Below, piece after piece: positions 28,078-39,515 of a stretch of DNA of 64,000 nucleotides. Under the pieces are notes generated by a model. The model was not told the DNA's origin. It did no database searches and saw only the letters and a program-made list of their open reading frames with translations. Location of the stretch: positions 1-64,000 of the forward strand of contig VGHN01000006.1 of NCBI GenBank assembly GCA_016868255.1, written 5' to 3'. The stretch's first letter is position 1. Each line of letters begins with the position of its first letter. Source of the DNA: Betaproteobacteria bacterium. Its GTDB lineage: Bacteria > Pseudomonadota > Gammaproteobacteria > Burkholderiales > Burkholderiaceae_A. A program made the position numbers and the translations under genes.

Positions 28078-29193
28078 ATGAATGCGTTCTGGAGTCCTTT
28101 GATCGAGCGGCTCTCGCCCTACGTTCCCGGAGAACAACTGGCCGTCGATCAACTCATTAAGCTCAACACCAACGAGAACCCCTACCCCCCGTCGGCGCAT
28201 GCGGTCGAGGCCATTCGCGCAGCGCTGGGTGTCGACGGAGAGCCGCTTCGTCTCTACCCCGAGCCAACCTCACTGACCGTTCGCCAGGCAGCCGCCAAGT
28301 ACTGGAATCTCTTGCCCGACCAGGTCTTTGCGGGCAACGGCAGCGATGAGGTGCTTGCCTTTGTTTTTCAGGGCCTGCTCAGCCGCGGACGGCTGGGCTT
28401 TCCGGACATCAGCTACAGCTTTTATCCGTCTTACTGCCGGCTCTATGGAATGGAGGCCGAGGTCTTTGCGCTCAACGATGGCTTCGAAATTGATTTGCCT
28501 GCAGTTCCCAAGGACTTGGACTCCGTGATCTTTCCCAACCCCAATGCACCCACGGGCAAGGCATTGCAGCGCGAGTGGATCGAGCGGTTTCTAACAGAGC
28601 GTCCGTCAACACTGGTGGTGGTCGATGAGGCCTATGTCGACTTTGGGGCCCAATCTTGCGTGCCACTGATCGATCGGTTTGCGAATCTGGTGGTGACACA
28701 GTCGCTCTCGAAATCGCGGGCCCTGGCCGGAATGCGCGTGGGCCTGGCGTTTGCACAGGCGGGGCTCATCGAAGCGCTGGTGCGAGTCAAAGACAGTTTC
28801 AATTCCTACCCCATTGACCGCCTGGCCGCTGCAGCGGCCGTGGCCTCGATTGAGGATCGAGACTGGTTCGAGAGCAATCGCAAAGCAATCATCGCCGATC
28901 GCGATTGGCTGACCGGGGCGTTGCAGTACCTGGGCTTCGAGGTACTGCCCTCGCAGGCGAACTTTGTCTTTGTGCACCACCCAGGCCATGCCGCTAAGGG
29001 TTTGGCACAGGCACTGCGCGAGCGAAAGATTCTGGTGCGTCATTTCGAGAAGCCGCGCATCTCGGAGTGGTTGCGAATTACTGTAGGAACCCGGCCCCAG
29101 TGCGAGGCGCTTGTTGCGGCCCTATCAGGCATCACAGGCATCACCGACATGACAGGCATGTCAGGCGCCAACCAAGCGGCGCCTGCACGCTAG
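28078..29193 (+). CDS. hisC: Histidinol-phosphate aminotransferase, inverted in the his cluster
   Basis: A 371-residue fold-type I aminotransferase with PLP lysine K212 (SLSKSR) and the substrate motif NPNAPTG (154-160). It makes histidinol phosphate. It sits between hisB and hisD exactly as in the canonical hisGDCBHAFIE order but on the opposite strand. Its stop overlaps the hisD stop through a shared CTAG. The last 20 residues come from a degenerate caggcat-type tandem repeat (29128-29165) and are probably not conserved. Confidence 0.94.
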   Translation: MNAFWSPLIERLSPYVPGEQLAVDQLIKLNTNENPYPPSAHAVEAIRAALGVDGEPLRLYPEPTSLTVRQAAAKYWNLLPDQVFAGNGSDEVLAFVFQGLLSRGRLGFPDISYSFYPSYCRLYGMEAEVFALNDGFEIDLPAVPKDLDSVIFPNPNAPTGKALQREWIERFLTERPSTLVVVDEAYVDFGAQSCVPLIDRFANLVVTQSLSKSRALAGMRVGLAFAQAGLIEALVRVKDSFNSYPIDRLAAAAAVASIEDRDWFESNRKAIIADRDWLTGALQYLGFEVLPSQANFVFVHHPGHAAKGLAQALRERKILVRHFEKPRISEWLRITVGTRPQCEALVAALSGITGITDMTGMSGANQAAPAR

Positions 29194-30517
29194 TCCTTGA
29201 GCCGCATCTCCGCCGCCCGGGCATGGGCCGGCAAATGCTCCCCCCAGGCCAAGGCCGAGGCCACCCGTCCAAGCACCTGAGCGCCCTGCTCGGAGACGTT
29301 GATGAGCGAGGTGCGTTTCTGAAAGTCATAGACTCCCAGGGGTGAAGAGAAACGGGCCGTCTGCATGGTTGGAAGGACGTGGTTCGGGCCGGCACAGTAA
29401 TCACCAATGGACTCGGATGCATACCGACCCAGAAAGATGGCGCCCGCATGTCGAATGCGGCCGACCCACTGCTCGGGATCTGCGGTGGAGACCTCTAGGT
29501 GCTCGGGCGCAATCTGAGAGGCAATCTCACAGGCCTCCTCCAGATTGCGGGTCTGAATCAGGATGCCGCGATTGCGAAGCGAGGTCTCAATAACGGCTCG
29601 CCTGGGCATATCCGGCAAGAGTCGATCGATGCTCTCTTGAACGGCATCGATATAGGCAGCATCCGGCGTAAGCAGAATGCTCTGGGCCATCTCGTCGTGC
29701 TCGGCCTGAGAGAAGAGGTCCATGGCGATCCAATCGGGATTGGTCTTGCCGTCGCAAATCACCAGAATTTCGGAGGGGCCCGCAATCATGTCGATGCCCA
29801 CCTTGCCAAAGACCTGGCGCTTGGCCTCTGCCACATAGGCATTGCCGGGCCCAACGATCTTGTCGACTGCGGGCACGCTGGCGGTTCCATAGGCCAGGGC
29901 GGCCACGGCCTGCGCCCCGCCGATGGCGAAGACGCGATCGACCCCTGCAAGATGCGCGGCCGCAAGCACCAAGGCATTGCGCTCACCCCCGGGCGTGGGC
30001 ACCACCATGATGACTTCGGGCACACCCGCCACTTTGGCAGGCAGGGCATTCATAAGAACCGATGAAGGGTAGGCCGCCTTGCCACCGGGCACATAGAGGC
30101 CCACTCGATCGAGTGCCGAGATGCGCTGCCCCAACTGGTTGCCATGCTCATCGCCCATCGACCAGGACTCCTGTCGCTGGGCCTCGTGGAATATACGAAT
30201 GCGCTTGGCCGCGGCCACCAGGGCCTCGCGGTGTTGGGGCGAGAGCGACTCAAATGCAGCCTTGAGTTCGGCAACGGGCATCTCAAGTTGCTGCATAGAT
30301 TTGGCCGAGACACGATCGAACCGTGCGGTGTACTCCAGAACAGCAGCATCACCGCGTTTTTGAACATCCTTCAAGATGGCCTTGACCGTCTGTGAGATGG
30401 ATTCGTCTTGCTCGGAGTCGATGGCGAGCATGGTCTTGAGCCGCTCCTGAAAGTCGGCCGCCACACTCGAGAGACGCGTGATGGGCAGGGTCTGCCCGGG
30501 AATGCGTTCGGGACTAT

Positions 30518-30521
<4 letters not shown>
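29190..30521 (-). CDS. hisD: Histidinol dehydrogenase
   Basis: A 443-residue zinc-dependent dehydrogenase for the last two steps of histidine synthesis. The signature [24 protein letters not shown] and the [12 protein letters not shown] segment are present. The start overlaps the hisG stop (ATGA). Length is normal. Confidence 0.95.
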
Positions 30522-32460
<1,939 letters not shown>

Positions 32461-32700
32461 TTAGTGTTGTTGCGCCCACTCAGCGGGCGTGAGCGTCTTC
32501 ATGGAGAGCGCGTGAATTTCCTGGCGCATGCGATCGCCCAGGGCGCCATAAACCAGTTGATGACGGGCCACCAGCCGCTTGCCTTCGAAGGCCTGACTGA
32601 CGATCACCGCTTCAAAGTGATGGCCATCGCCATCGACCGCGATGTGCTCACAGGAGAGGCCATCGGCAATGTATTTCTGGATATTTTCAGGGGTGACCAT
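32461..32700 (-). CDS. BolA/IbaG-family protein
   Basis: A 79-residue BolA-fold protein with the C-terminal conserved block FEGKRLVARHQLVYGALG. Family members form [2Fe-2S] complexes with CGFS glutaredoxins; GrxD at 16466-16789 is a candidate partner. Position next to murA matches ibaG. It starts 4 bases after the upstream ABC ATPase gene. Confidence 0.9.
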   Translation of the reverse strand: MVTPENIQKYIADGLSCEHIAVDGDGHHFEAVIVSQAFEGKRLVARHQLVYGALGDRMRQEIHALSMKTLTPAEWAQQH

Positions 32701-32704
32701 CTCG

Positions 32705-33469
32705 CTATTTTAAGTCAGTGTCTTCGGTCTCAAAGATTCGACGGAAAACCTGCTCCAGCCGCGATCGCCCCTCGAGGGCCGAAGCCCCCGACAAGAGGCT
32801 CTGTGTATCGGAGACTGCAACAAGCTCGCCTCCCTTGAGGAAACCAATGTGTCTGCAGAGGCTCTCGGCCTCTTCCAGGTAGTGGGTGGTGAGGATAATG
32901 GTGTGGCCCTGTTCATTGAGTGACTTCACGAAACGCCAGAGGCTCTCGCGCAACTGAATGTCCACGCCTGCCGTGGGCTCATCGAGCACGATGACCGCCG
33001 GCCGATGCACCAGTGCCTGCGCAACCAGCACGCGCCGCTTCATTCCGCCAGAGAGTGCTCGCATATTGGTCGCCGCCTTGTCCTCCAGGCCCAGGGCATG
33101 AAGCAGCTCGTCGATCCAGAGGCGGTTGTCTGCAATGCCAAAAAAACCCGACTGAATCTCAAGGGTCTCGCGAACAGTAAAAAATGGATCGAAAACCAGC
33201 TCCTGGGGGACCACCCCCAGGCAACGCCTGGCAGCCACGGAGTCAGTCAGCACGTCGTGGCCCATCACTTCGGCCCGACCCGTGGAGGGTCGAACGAGAC
33301 CGGCCATGATCTGTATGAGTGTGGTCTTGCCGGCCCCGTTGGGCCCAAGCAATCCAAAAAAATCGCCGGGTTGGATCTCAAGGTCGACCCGAGCCAAGGC
33401 ATGAACGGGACGACCACCCGAGGTGGCATAGGTCTTTCCGACCCCCTGGAAAACAACCGCCGGGGTCAT
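32705..33469 (-). CDS. ABC transporter ATP-binding protein (YadG-like)
   Basis: A 254-residue ABC ATPase with Walker A GPNGAGKT (42-49), signature LSGGMKRRV and Walker B VIVLDEPTAGVD, plus the H-loop TTHYLEEAE. This type (YadG/NodI-like) normally works with an ABC-2 permease encoded next to it. No permease follows: the BolA-like gene begins 4 bases after its stop. Substrate unknown. It overlaps mlaB by 4 bases. Confidence 0.9.
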   Translation of the reverse strand: MTPAVVFQGVGKTYATSGGRPVHALARVDLEIQPGDFFGLLGPNGAGKTTLIQIMAGLVRPSTGRAEVMGHDVLTDSVAARRCLGVVPQELVFDPFFTVRETLEIQSGFFGIADNRLWIDELLHALGLEDKAATNMRALSGGMKRRVLVAQALVHRPAVIVLDEPTAGVDIQLRESLWRFVKSLNEQGHTIILTTHYLEEAESLCRHIGFLKGGELVAVSDTQSLLSGASALEGRSRLEQVFRRIFETEDTDLK

Positions 33470-33750
33470 GCGCGGGCGATGAGCCGATCGACCGACGAGA
33501 GCTTGGCCAGCTCGAGCAAGGCCGCCGGCATGGCGATCCAGACCAACTCAAATCCGAGTGAACGGGCGTAACGCTGAAGACCCAAGACCACCGCAAGCGC
33601 CGATGTGTCGACTCGCCCGAGGTTCGAGAGGTCGACTCTGCATTTCAGCCCTTGAGGATTGTTGCCACGCCACGCAAGCAGCTCTGCCTGCGCCATGGCG
33701 AGCGCTGCATTGGCAAGGTCACGTGTGAGGGGGCCGACAAATGCCCGCAT
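33466..33750 (-). CDS. mlaB: STAS-domain protein MlaB
   Basis: A 94-residue STAS-domain protein with the conserved VDTSALAVVLGL segment. MlaB binds MlaF and regulates the MlaFEDB phospholipid transporter. It lies directly after mlaC, 2 bases apart. Confidence 0.88.
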   Translation of the reverse strand: MRAFVGPLTRDLANAALAMAQAELLAWRGNNPQGLKCRVDLSNLGRVDTSALAVVLGLQRYARSLGFELVWIAMPAALLELAKLSSVDRLIARA

Positions 33751-33752
33751 GT

Positions 33753-34460
33753 CTAAGAGGCCCGGGCTTGAAGAGACTTTCGAATACCGGCGTTTTTGGA
33801 CTCGAGGGCAGTGATCAATCCATCGACCCCTTTGGAACCAATGAGTTGGGCAAACTGGGCCCGATAGTGATCAACCAGCCAGAGACCCAAGACATTGAAG
33901 TCATAAATCTTCCACCCGGCGGCGGTCTTGTGAAGCCGGTAGTCGAGTTGAATGGGCTCCTTGCCGGCTCGGACCACCAAAGTGCGAACCACCACATCGG
34001 TGTCCTCTGGGGCGTAACGAGCTGGACGGACCTGAACACTGGTGTCCTGAACCTGCCGCAGGGCATCCGCATAGGTCAGGAGGAGCAACTCACGAAAAGC
34101 TTTCATGAGTCCCTCTTGCTGCTCCGGTGTTGCCCTTCGCCAGTGAATGCCCACCGTCAGCGCGGTCATTTTGCCGAAGTCCACAATAGGCATCACGCGT
34201 TGGTCGACCATGTCGTTGAGTCTGGCGAGGTTGCCACGCTGCAGAGATCGATCGGCCTTGATCGAGTCGAGAATTTCTTGAGTCACGCCCCGAATGAGCT
34301 CGTCGGGCGGGCGGTTGTTGTTGGCGTGGGCCCCTGACAAGAGCCCGAGCGAGGCGATTGCGGCAAAAACCAGAGCCAACAGTCCCGAGGCCAGTGGGGG
34401 CCGCTGCCTATGGACCGGGGCAACAAAAGGGGCAAGAAGCGACGATGAGCAGGTATTCAT
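33753..34460 (-). CDS. mlaC: Periplasmic phospholipid-binding protein MlaC
   Basis: A 235-residue protein with a signal peptide (hydrophobic about 26-45, cleavage after AHA) and the MlaC fold (about 55-225, YADALRQVQ...VQVRPAR). It shuttles phospholipids between MlaA at the outer membrane and MlaD at the inner membrane. The signal peptide n-region is long; a start further inside is conceivable. Confidence 0.91.
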   Translation of the reverse strand: MNTCSSSLLAPFVAPVHRQRPPLASGLLALVFAAIASLGLLSGAHANNNRPPDELIRGVTQEILDSIKADRSLQRGNLARLNDMVDQRVMPIVDFGKMTALTVGIHWRRATPEQQEGLMKAFRELLLLTYADALRQVQDTSVQVRPARYAPEDTDVVVRTLVVRAGKEPIQLDYRLHKTAAGWKIYDFNVLGLWLVDHYRAQFAQLIGSKGVDGLITALESKNAGIRKSLQARAS

Positions 34461-34477
34461 AGTGAGTTTCGAGTGGG

Positions 34478-35179
34478 TCAGTTGCCGACCTGTTGCTGGC
34501 GGCGTGCCAGATAGGCGTCCCTAACGGAGAGGTAACGATCGAAGGAGAGGGTATCAATCATCGGCTCGATCTCCAAGAGCCCGGCCCGCGTGTCGACGAT
34601 CTTCAGACCCCAGGTGGCGACCCGGCCGCTGGTATTCATATCCAGCAGAGGGCCAATGGGATCGGCGGCAATATCCAATACCGTTCCGACCGCATCTCTG
34701 CCGCTACTCGGGCCCAGGAATGGCAAAACAATATAGGCACCGGGCTCCGCCCCCCATCGACCGAATGTCTGGCCGAAGTCCTCCTTGCTGGTCTTGAGAA
34801 CACCCATTTCCGTTGCGGGGTCTAAAAATCCGAGAATCCCGATGGTGGTATTGATAAGCACCCGCCCCCCGGACTGTCCCGCCTTCATGCCCTCGGCCTG
34901 GAAAATATGATGAACGGTGCTGACCAGATCAGAGAGGTTGCCAAAAAAGTTGCTCACCCCTGTGCGAATGGGTTGGGGCACACCGGACTGGTAGGCCTGC
35001 GCCACAGGCTTGACCACGGCCTCATCGACCTTGGTGTTGAATTCAAACATGGAGCGGTTGTAGGCCTCGTAAGGATCACGGGGATCATAAACGTGGCCCT
35101 CTGGAAGATTTGTCGCACAGCCACTCATTAGAGTGATGGTCGCGGCGACGAGCAGAACCTTCTTCATTGCCGCCTTCAT
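34478..35179 (-). CDS. mlaA: Outer-membrane lipoprotein MlaA (VacJ)
   Basis: A 233-residue lipoprotein with lipobox LMSGC (Cys21). The DPYEAYNRSMFEFN, RTGVSNFFGNL and ARDAVG-like (GRDAVG) segments are typical of VacJ/MlaA, which removes phospholipids from the outer leaflet. The start overlaps the mlaD stop (ATGA); ATG 35167 is an alternative with a shorter n-region. In E. coli mlaA is unlinked; here it is within the mla operon. Confidence 0.93.
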   Translation of the reverse strand: MKAAMKKVLLVAATITLMSGCATNLPEGHVYDPRDPYEAYNRSMFEFNTKVDEAVVKPVAQAYQSGVPQPIRTGVSNFFGNLSDLVSTVHHIFQAEGMKAGQSGGRVLINTTIGILGFLDPATEMGVLKTSKEDFGQTFGRWGAEPGAYIVLPFLGPSSGRDAVGTVLDIAADPIGPLLDMNTSGRVATWGLKIVDTRAGLLEIEPMIDTLSFDRYLSVRDAYLARRQQQVGN

Positions 35180-35643
35180 TTAGAGGCCGATCCACCGGGC
35201 TCCCGGTTGTAGAGAAATTGCGAAATCACACTCTCTAAACCGAGGGCAGACTGGGTCAGTCGAATGCGGTCTTTGTCCTTGAGGGCCTGCTCCTCGGCAC
35301 CTGGAAGGAGGCCCACATACTTCTCACCCAACAGGCCCGCGGTGAGAATCTGGGCCGAACTGTCTTTGGGGAAGGAGACCGAGGAATCGATTTCAAGAGT
35401 GACCACCGCCTGATAACGCTTGTCATCAAACCCGATGGAACTGACACGACCCACCAACACGCCGGCGCTTCGAACGGCCGCCCTCCGCTTCAACCCCCCA
35501 ATGTCGTCAAAGTAGGCAACGAGCTCATAGCTCGATGCAGTGGACCAACTCGTCAGATTGCTCACGCGAAGTGAGAGAAAAAGAAGGGCCACGAGCCCAA
35601 GAAGCACGAAAATGCCGACAAATAAGTTAATCGTTTTTTGCAT
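35176..35643 (-). CDS. mlaD: MCE-domain protein MlaD
   Basis: A 155-residue protein with one N-terminal membrane helix (about 7-25) and an MCE domain (about 40-118, YFDDIGGLKRRAAVRSAGVLVG). Hexamers form the periplasmic ring of the Mla transporter. A 48-base gap separates it from mlaE. Confidence 0.93.
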   Translation of the reverse strand: MQKTINLFVGIFVLLGLVALLFLSLRVSNLTSWSTASSYELVAYFDDIGGLKRRAAVRSAGVLVGRVSSIGFDDKRYQAVVTLEIDSSVSFPKDSSAQILTAGLLGEKYVGLLPGAEEQALKDKDRIRLTQSALGLESVISQFLYNREPGGSASK

Positions 35644-35691
35644 AGGTGAAGACTATCAGAAGGCTGTCTTGAGAAATCCGGTGTGGGGCGG

Positions 35692-36483
35692 CTAGTTCGA
35701 GCTAAACATTAGAGCGGTGAGCACGAAGTCCAGGCCCAAGACCGCCAGAGAGCCGGCGACGACCGTTGCGGTGGTCGCGCGCGAGACCCCTTCGGGAGTG
35801 GGTCGACTGGAGTAACCCATGTAGAGCGCAATGGAGGTCACAGCAAAGCCGAAGACCATGCTTTTCACCACCCCGTTGATGATGTCATTCCAAAAGTCCA
35901 CGCCCTCTGACATCTGGGACCAGAATGCGCCGGCATCCACCCCGATAAGGGCCACGCCTACCAGCCAACCGCCCACCACACCGAGTGCGGAAAAAAGGGC
36001 AGCCAACAATGGCATGGCGATGAAGCCGCCCAGAAACCGAGGGCCGAGTATTCGCTCCACAGGATCGACCGCCATGGCCTCTAGAGCGGCGAGTTGCTCG
36101 CCCGCTTTCATTAGGCCAATTTCTGCCGTCAGCGACGTTCCTGCGCGGCCCGCGAAGAGCAAAGCAGTCACCACCGGTCCCAGTTCGCGCACCAAAGAGA
36201 GGGCCACCAGCAAGCCCAGGGCCTCTTCCGAGCCATAGCGCCGAAGGGTGTAGTAGCCCTGCAAGCCAAGCACAAGGCCAACAAACAAGCCAGAGACAAG
36301 GATGATGGCGAGTGAATGATTGCCAAGAAAGTGAACCTGTGCGGAGACCAACTCCATGCGTTTGACGACCCGCGGCAGTCTCGCGATGACAGCGGCGCAT
36401 AGCCGAGCAAACGCGCCCAGACCAATGAGAACGCCAATCACCCACTTCCCCAGGTGAGCCACACGATCGAGCAAGCCAGTCAT
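35692..36483 (-). CDS. mlaE: Mla transporter permease MlaE
   Basis: A 263-residue integral membrane protein of the MlaE family (about five to six helices), with the conserved ELGPVVTALLFAGRAGTS coupling region and the ERILGPRFLGGFIAMPLL segment. Its start overlaps the mlaF stop (ATGA). Confidence 0.94.
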   Translation of the reverse strand: MTGLLDRVAHLGKWVIGVLIGLGAFARLCAAVIARLPRVVKRMELVSAQVHFLGNHSLAIILVSGLFVGLVLGLQGYYTLRRYGSEEALGLLVALSLVRELGPVVTALLFAGRAGTSLTAEIGLMKAGEQLAALEAMAVDPVERILGPRFLGGFIAMPLLAALFSALGVVGGWLVGVALIGVDAGAFWSQMSEGVDFWNDIINGVVKSMVFGFAVTSIALYMGYSSRPTPEGVSRATTATVVAGSLAVLGLDFVLTALMFSSN

Positions 36484-37313
36484 AGAAAGTCGTCCTCGAG
36501 CGCCGCAGCGGCCATATGAAACTGCACTGGGCCGGATTCGTCGCCCGCTAAAAATTGGCGGACATAGGGGTCCACCGAGTTGCGCAACTCTTCTGGGGTG
36601 CCCAATGCAACGAGCCGTGCACCGCGCTCGGAGGGCGCCAACACCGCAACGCGGTTGGCAATGGCAAAGGTCTCTGCCACATCGTGGGTGACCACGATCG
36701 AGGTCGCACCCAGGGCATCATTGAGCCGGCGAATCAGTCGAGCGGTGACGCCCAGGGATATTGGATCGAGGCCCGCGAAGGGCTCGTCATAGAGAATCAA
36801 CTCCGGGTCTAGTGCCACGGCCCGGGCCAATGCGACGCGTCTGCCCATCCCGCCCGAGATCTCGCTGGGCATCAGGCTGGCAGCACCACGCAGCCCAACC
36901 GCCTCGAGCTTGAGCAGAACCAAATCCTTGAGCAGGGACTCCGAGAGCCTTGAGTGCTCTCGAAGCGGAAAGGCCACATTCTCGAAGCAATTCAAATCGG
37001 TGAATAGGGCCCCGAACTGAAAAAGCAGACCGATCCGCTTGCGCAGGGCATACAAGCTCTCCTGGTCATCGATTCGCAAGGGTTCACCGAGCAATTCAAT
37101 CGACCCGTTCGTGGGCCTGACCAGGCCGGCGACCAGCCTCAGGAGGGTGGTCTTCCCCACCCCTGAACCGCCCATGATGGCCAACAACTCGCCCTGACGA
37201 ACTTCAAGACTCAGCGAATCGATAATGGGGCGACGCCCATAAGAAAACTGCACGTCGTTAAAACGAAGTGCGGGAGTGGTTGATGATGGGGAGGTAGAAC
37301 CAGCGTTGCCCAT
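36480..37313 (-). CDS. mlaF: Mla transporter ATPase MlaF
   Basis: A 277-residue ABC ATPase with Walker A GGSGVGKT (48-55), signature SGGMGRRVALARA and Walker B LILYDEPFAGLD. I place the start at ATG 37313: homology begins shortly after, and the longer frame upstream overlaps the divergent kdsD promoter region. TACAAT lies 7 bases upstream of this ATG. It leads the long minus-strand run down to tatC. Confidence 0.92.
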   Translation of the reverse strand: MGNAGSTSPSSTTPALRFNDVQFSYGRRPIIDSLSLEVRQGELLAIMGGSGVGKTTLLRLVAGLVRPTNGSIELLGEPLRIDDQESLYALRKRIGLLFQFGALFTDLNCFENVAFPLREHSRLSESLLKDLVLLKLEAVGLRGAASLMPSEISGGMGRRVALARAVALDPELILYDEPFAGLDPISLGVTARLIRRLNDALGATSIVVTHDVAETFAIANRVAVLAPSERGARLVALGTPEELRNSVDPYVRQFLAGDESGPVQFHMAAAALEDDFL

Positions 37314-37404
37314 CGCCCCGATTGTAACGACAGAGGCCAGAGGGGCGGCTTGACGGGCCGATCGAACCCATGTTGGCAAGTGAATTGCTTTAAACTCGGT
37401 CTCC
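37314..37404. promoter_or_regulatory. Divergent promoter region mlaF/kdsD
   Basis: The 91-base spacer holds TACAAT on the minus strand (37321-37326), 7 bases before the mlaF ATG, and TAAACT on the plus strand (37391-37396), 8 bases before the kdsD ATG. TTGGCA at 37373-37378 is a possible but badly spaced -35. No ribosome binding sites precede either start. Confidence 0.45.
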
Positions 37405-38403
37405 ATGATCGGCTCAACGCCAGAGATGTCCAAAGAGTCGCGCGCCCTGATGGCCCGTTTGAAACAGGTCGTCGTGATCGAGGCCAACGCCATCTCAGGC
37501 CTTCTCGATCAACTCGATAACGCCGCCCTCGAAGCGGTTCGACTGATCTCCCAGTTGAGCGGGCGCCTCGTTGTCTCCGGAATGGGCAAGAGCGGACATA
37601 TTGCGAGAAAAGTCGCAGCCACCTTCGCTTCCACCGGTACCCCAGCTTTTTTTGTGCATCCCGCCGAGGCCCAACACGGCGACCTTGGAATGATTCAGCC
37701 CGAGGACATCGTTTTGGCGATCTCTTACTCGGGCGAGACCGAGGAGATCAAGGAGATCGCGCCCATCCTCAAACGCATGGGTACTCCCCTGATTGCCATC
37801 ACCGGGAATCCAGAATCGAGTCTGGCCCGATTGGCCAATCTCCACCTCGGAGCAAGGGTCGAGGAAGAGGCCTGCCCATTGAACCTGGCTCCCACAGCCA
37901 GCACCACTGCAGCGCTGGCCCTCTGCGATGCCTTGGCAATGGGTGTGCTCGAACTTCGTGGCTTCAAGCCGGAGGACTTTGCGCGCTCTCACCCAGGGGG
38001 CAGTCTTGGCCGACGCCTGCTGGTGAAGGTCGAGGACGTAATGCGATCTGGGACAGAGATGCCGAGCGTGTCGCAAGACACCCAGCTTCAAGAGGCCCTG
38101 GTAGAGATGGGCAATAAACGCCTGGGGATGACCGTCGTTTTGGACCGAAATGGCAAAGCAATGGGCCTCTTTACCGATGGTGATCTGCGTCGGCTCCTCT
38201 CACAAGGTCGGCTGCGGGCCGATTTAAAAATGTCGGAAGCCATGACCCCGGGTGGGCAATCCATCTCCCCCAAGGCGCTCGCCTCAGAAGCGGCCAACCG
38301 AATGGACACACAGCGCATCAACCACCTTCTGGTGAGAGACGAGACAGGCGAATTGGTCGGTGTCATTGGTCTTCATGACCTCCTTGAAGCGAAGATCGTA
38401 TGA
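37405..38403 (+). CDS. kdsD: D-arabinose-5-phosphate isomerase
   Basis: A 332-residue enzyme that converts ribulose-5-P to arabinose-5-P for KDO synthesis. An SIS sugar-isomerase domain (about 40-180; GMGKSGHIARK, SYSGETEE) is followed by two CBS domains (about 210-330). Its stop overlaps the kdsC start (ATGA). First gene of the KDO-Lpt-rpoN run. Confidence 0.95.
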   Translation: MIGSTPEMSKESRALMARLKQVVVIEANAISGLLDQLDNAALEAVRLISQLSGRLVVSGMGKSGHIARKVAATFASTGTPAFFVHPAEAQHGDLGMIQPEDIVLAISYSGETEEIKEIAPILKRMGTPLIAITGNPESSLARLANLHLGARVEEEACPLNLAPTASTTAALALCDALAMGVLELRGFKPEDFARSHPGGSLGRRLLVKVEDVMRSGTEMPSVSQDTQLQEALVEMGNKRLGMTVVLDRNGKAMGLFTDGDLRRLLSQGRLRADLKMSEAMTPGGQSISPKALASEAANRMDTQRINHLLVRDETGELVGVIGLHDLLEAKIV

Positions 38404-38897
38404 ACGACCTCACACTTCAGGCGCGCGCGCGAGACTTGTTGTGGATGTCATTCGATGTCGATGGTGTTCTCACCGATGGCAGCCTCTTCTATGGAGAATC
38501 TGGTGAGGTGATGAAGCGATTCAATGCCTTGGATGGGCATGGAATCAAAGAGCTGCAGAGCCGCGGCGTGGGAATCATGATTCTCTCGGGGCGCAGTCAT
38601 GCATCGGTGGCGGCCCGTGCCCGAGAACTCGGGATTGAAGAGGTCTTTCAGGGCGTTGGGGACAAACTCGCCTCGCTCACAGGCTGGATGGAAGGCAAGG
38701 GCTTGAGCATGACCCAGATCGGCCACATGGGCGACGATCTGCCCGACCTGCCCGTTCTCAAGGCTGTCGGATTGGCCGCGTCCGTTCCAAACGCTCATTC
38801 GCGCGTATTGGAGTGCGCCCACTGGGTCTCTCGGTCGAAGGGGGGCGAAGGCGCTGTGCGTGAACTCTGTGACTTGGTGATTGGGGCCAAACGATGA
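38400..38897 (+). CDS. kdsC: KDO-8-phosphate phosphatase
   Basis: A 165-residue HAD-type C0 phosphatase with nucleophile motif FDVDGVLTDG, motif II LSGRS and the acidic pair in GDDLPDLP. It releases KDO for lipid A-core synthesis. Overlaps both kdsD and lptC by ATGA junctions, indicating tight coupling. Confidence 0.95.
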   Translation: MNDLTLQARARDLLWMSFDVDGVLTDGSLFYGESGEVMKRFNALDGHGIKELQSRGVGIMILSGRSHASVAARARELGIEEVFQGVGDKLASLTGWMEGKGLSMTQIGHMGDDLPDLPVLKAVGLAASVPNAHSRVLECAHWVSRSKGGEGAVRELCDLVIGAKR

Positions 38898-39511
38898 GGG
38901 GGGCCTGGCGAGACCGTGTGGGCCAGTGGGTCAGTCTCTCGCTGCTGGCCGTGCTCACCACCGGCTCTTGGCTAATCGCAACCATTTTGTCGACGGGCGA
39001 ATTCACATCGACTGCGCGAGACAGCCAAGACCTGACATCCGTGGTGAAGGCTGCAACAATTTACCGCACCGGACCGGATGGCGACCGCGAGCAAGAAATC
39101 AAGTCGCTGCGTCTCGAACAGTTCAGGGATGGCCGCTCCACCTTGGCTGCGCCGGTTCTTATTCAAACCAAACCGAATCAAGCCGTGGTTCAAGTGGGGG
39201 CCCGGCAGGCCGACATATCCTCCGATCAGAAGGTGGTCAAGCTCAAAGGAAAGGTTGTGCTTGAGCGGTCGGCATTCAACGAGGGGGCTGCCGTTCGAGT
39301 GCAGACCGAGAACCTCGAGTACCTCGTGGATGACGAGATTGCCAAGACCTCCGACCCGGTCCGCGTTCAGCGAGGGAACTCGGAATTGCATGGTGTCGGA
39401 ATGTTTGCGAATCAGAAGACCGGGCGACTCGATGTGCTTGCGGACAGCCGAATGGTGATACCCCAAGAGCCCAAGAAGGCCTCAAAAGCGCAGAGTTCGA
39501 AAGCCCAGTAA
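38894..39511 (+). CDS. lptC: LPS export protein LptC
   Basis: A 205-residue protein with an N-terminal membrane anchor (about 12-30) and an OstA-like beta-jellyroll domain (about 50-185). It links LptBFG to LptA. The Lys/Ala/Ser-rich tail is variable. Identification rests on position between kdsC and lptA plus the fold pattern, because LptC sequences diverge strongly. Confidence 0.88.
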   Translation: MRGAWRDRVGQWVSLSLLAVLTTGSWLIATILSTGEFTSTARDSQDLTSVVKAATIYRTGPDGDREQEIKSLRLEQFRDGRSTLAAPVLIQTKPNQAVVQVGARQADISSDQKVVKLKGKVVLERSAFNEGAAVRVQTENLEYLVDDEIAKTSDPVRVQRGNSELHGVGMFANQKTGRLDVLADSRMVIPQEPKKASKAQSSKAQ

Positions 39512-39515
39512 GCCC

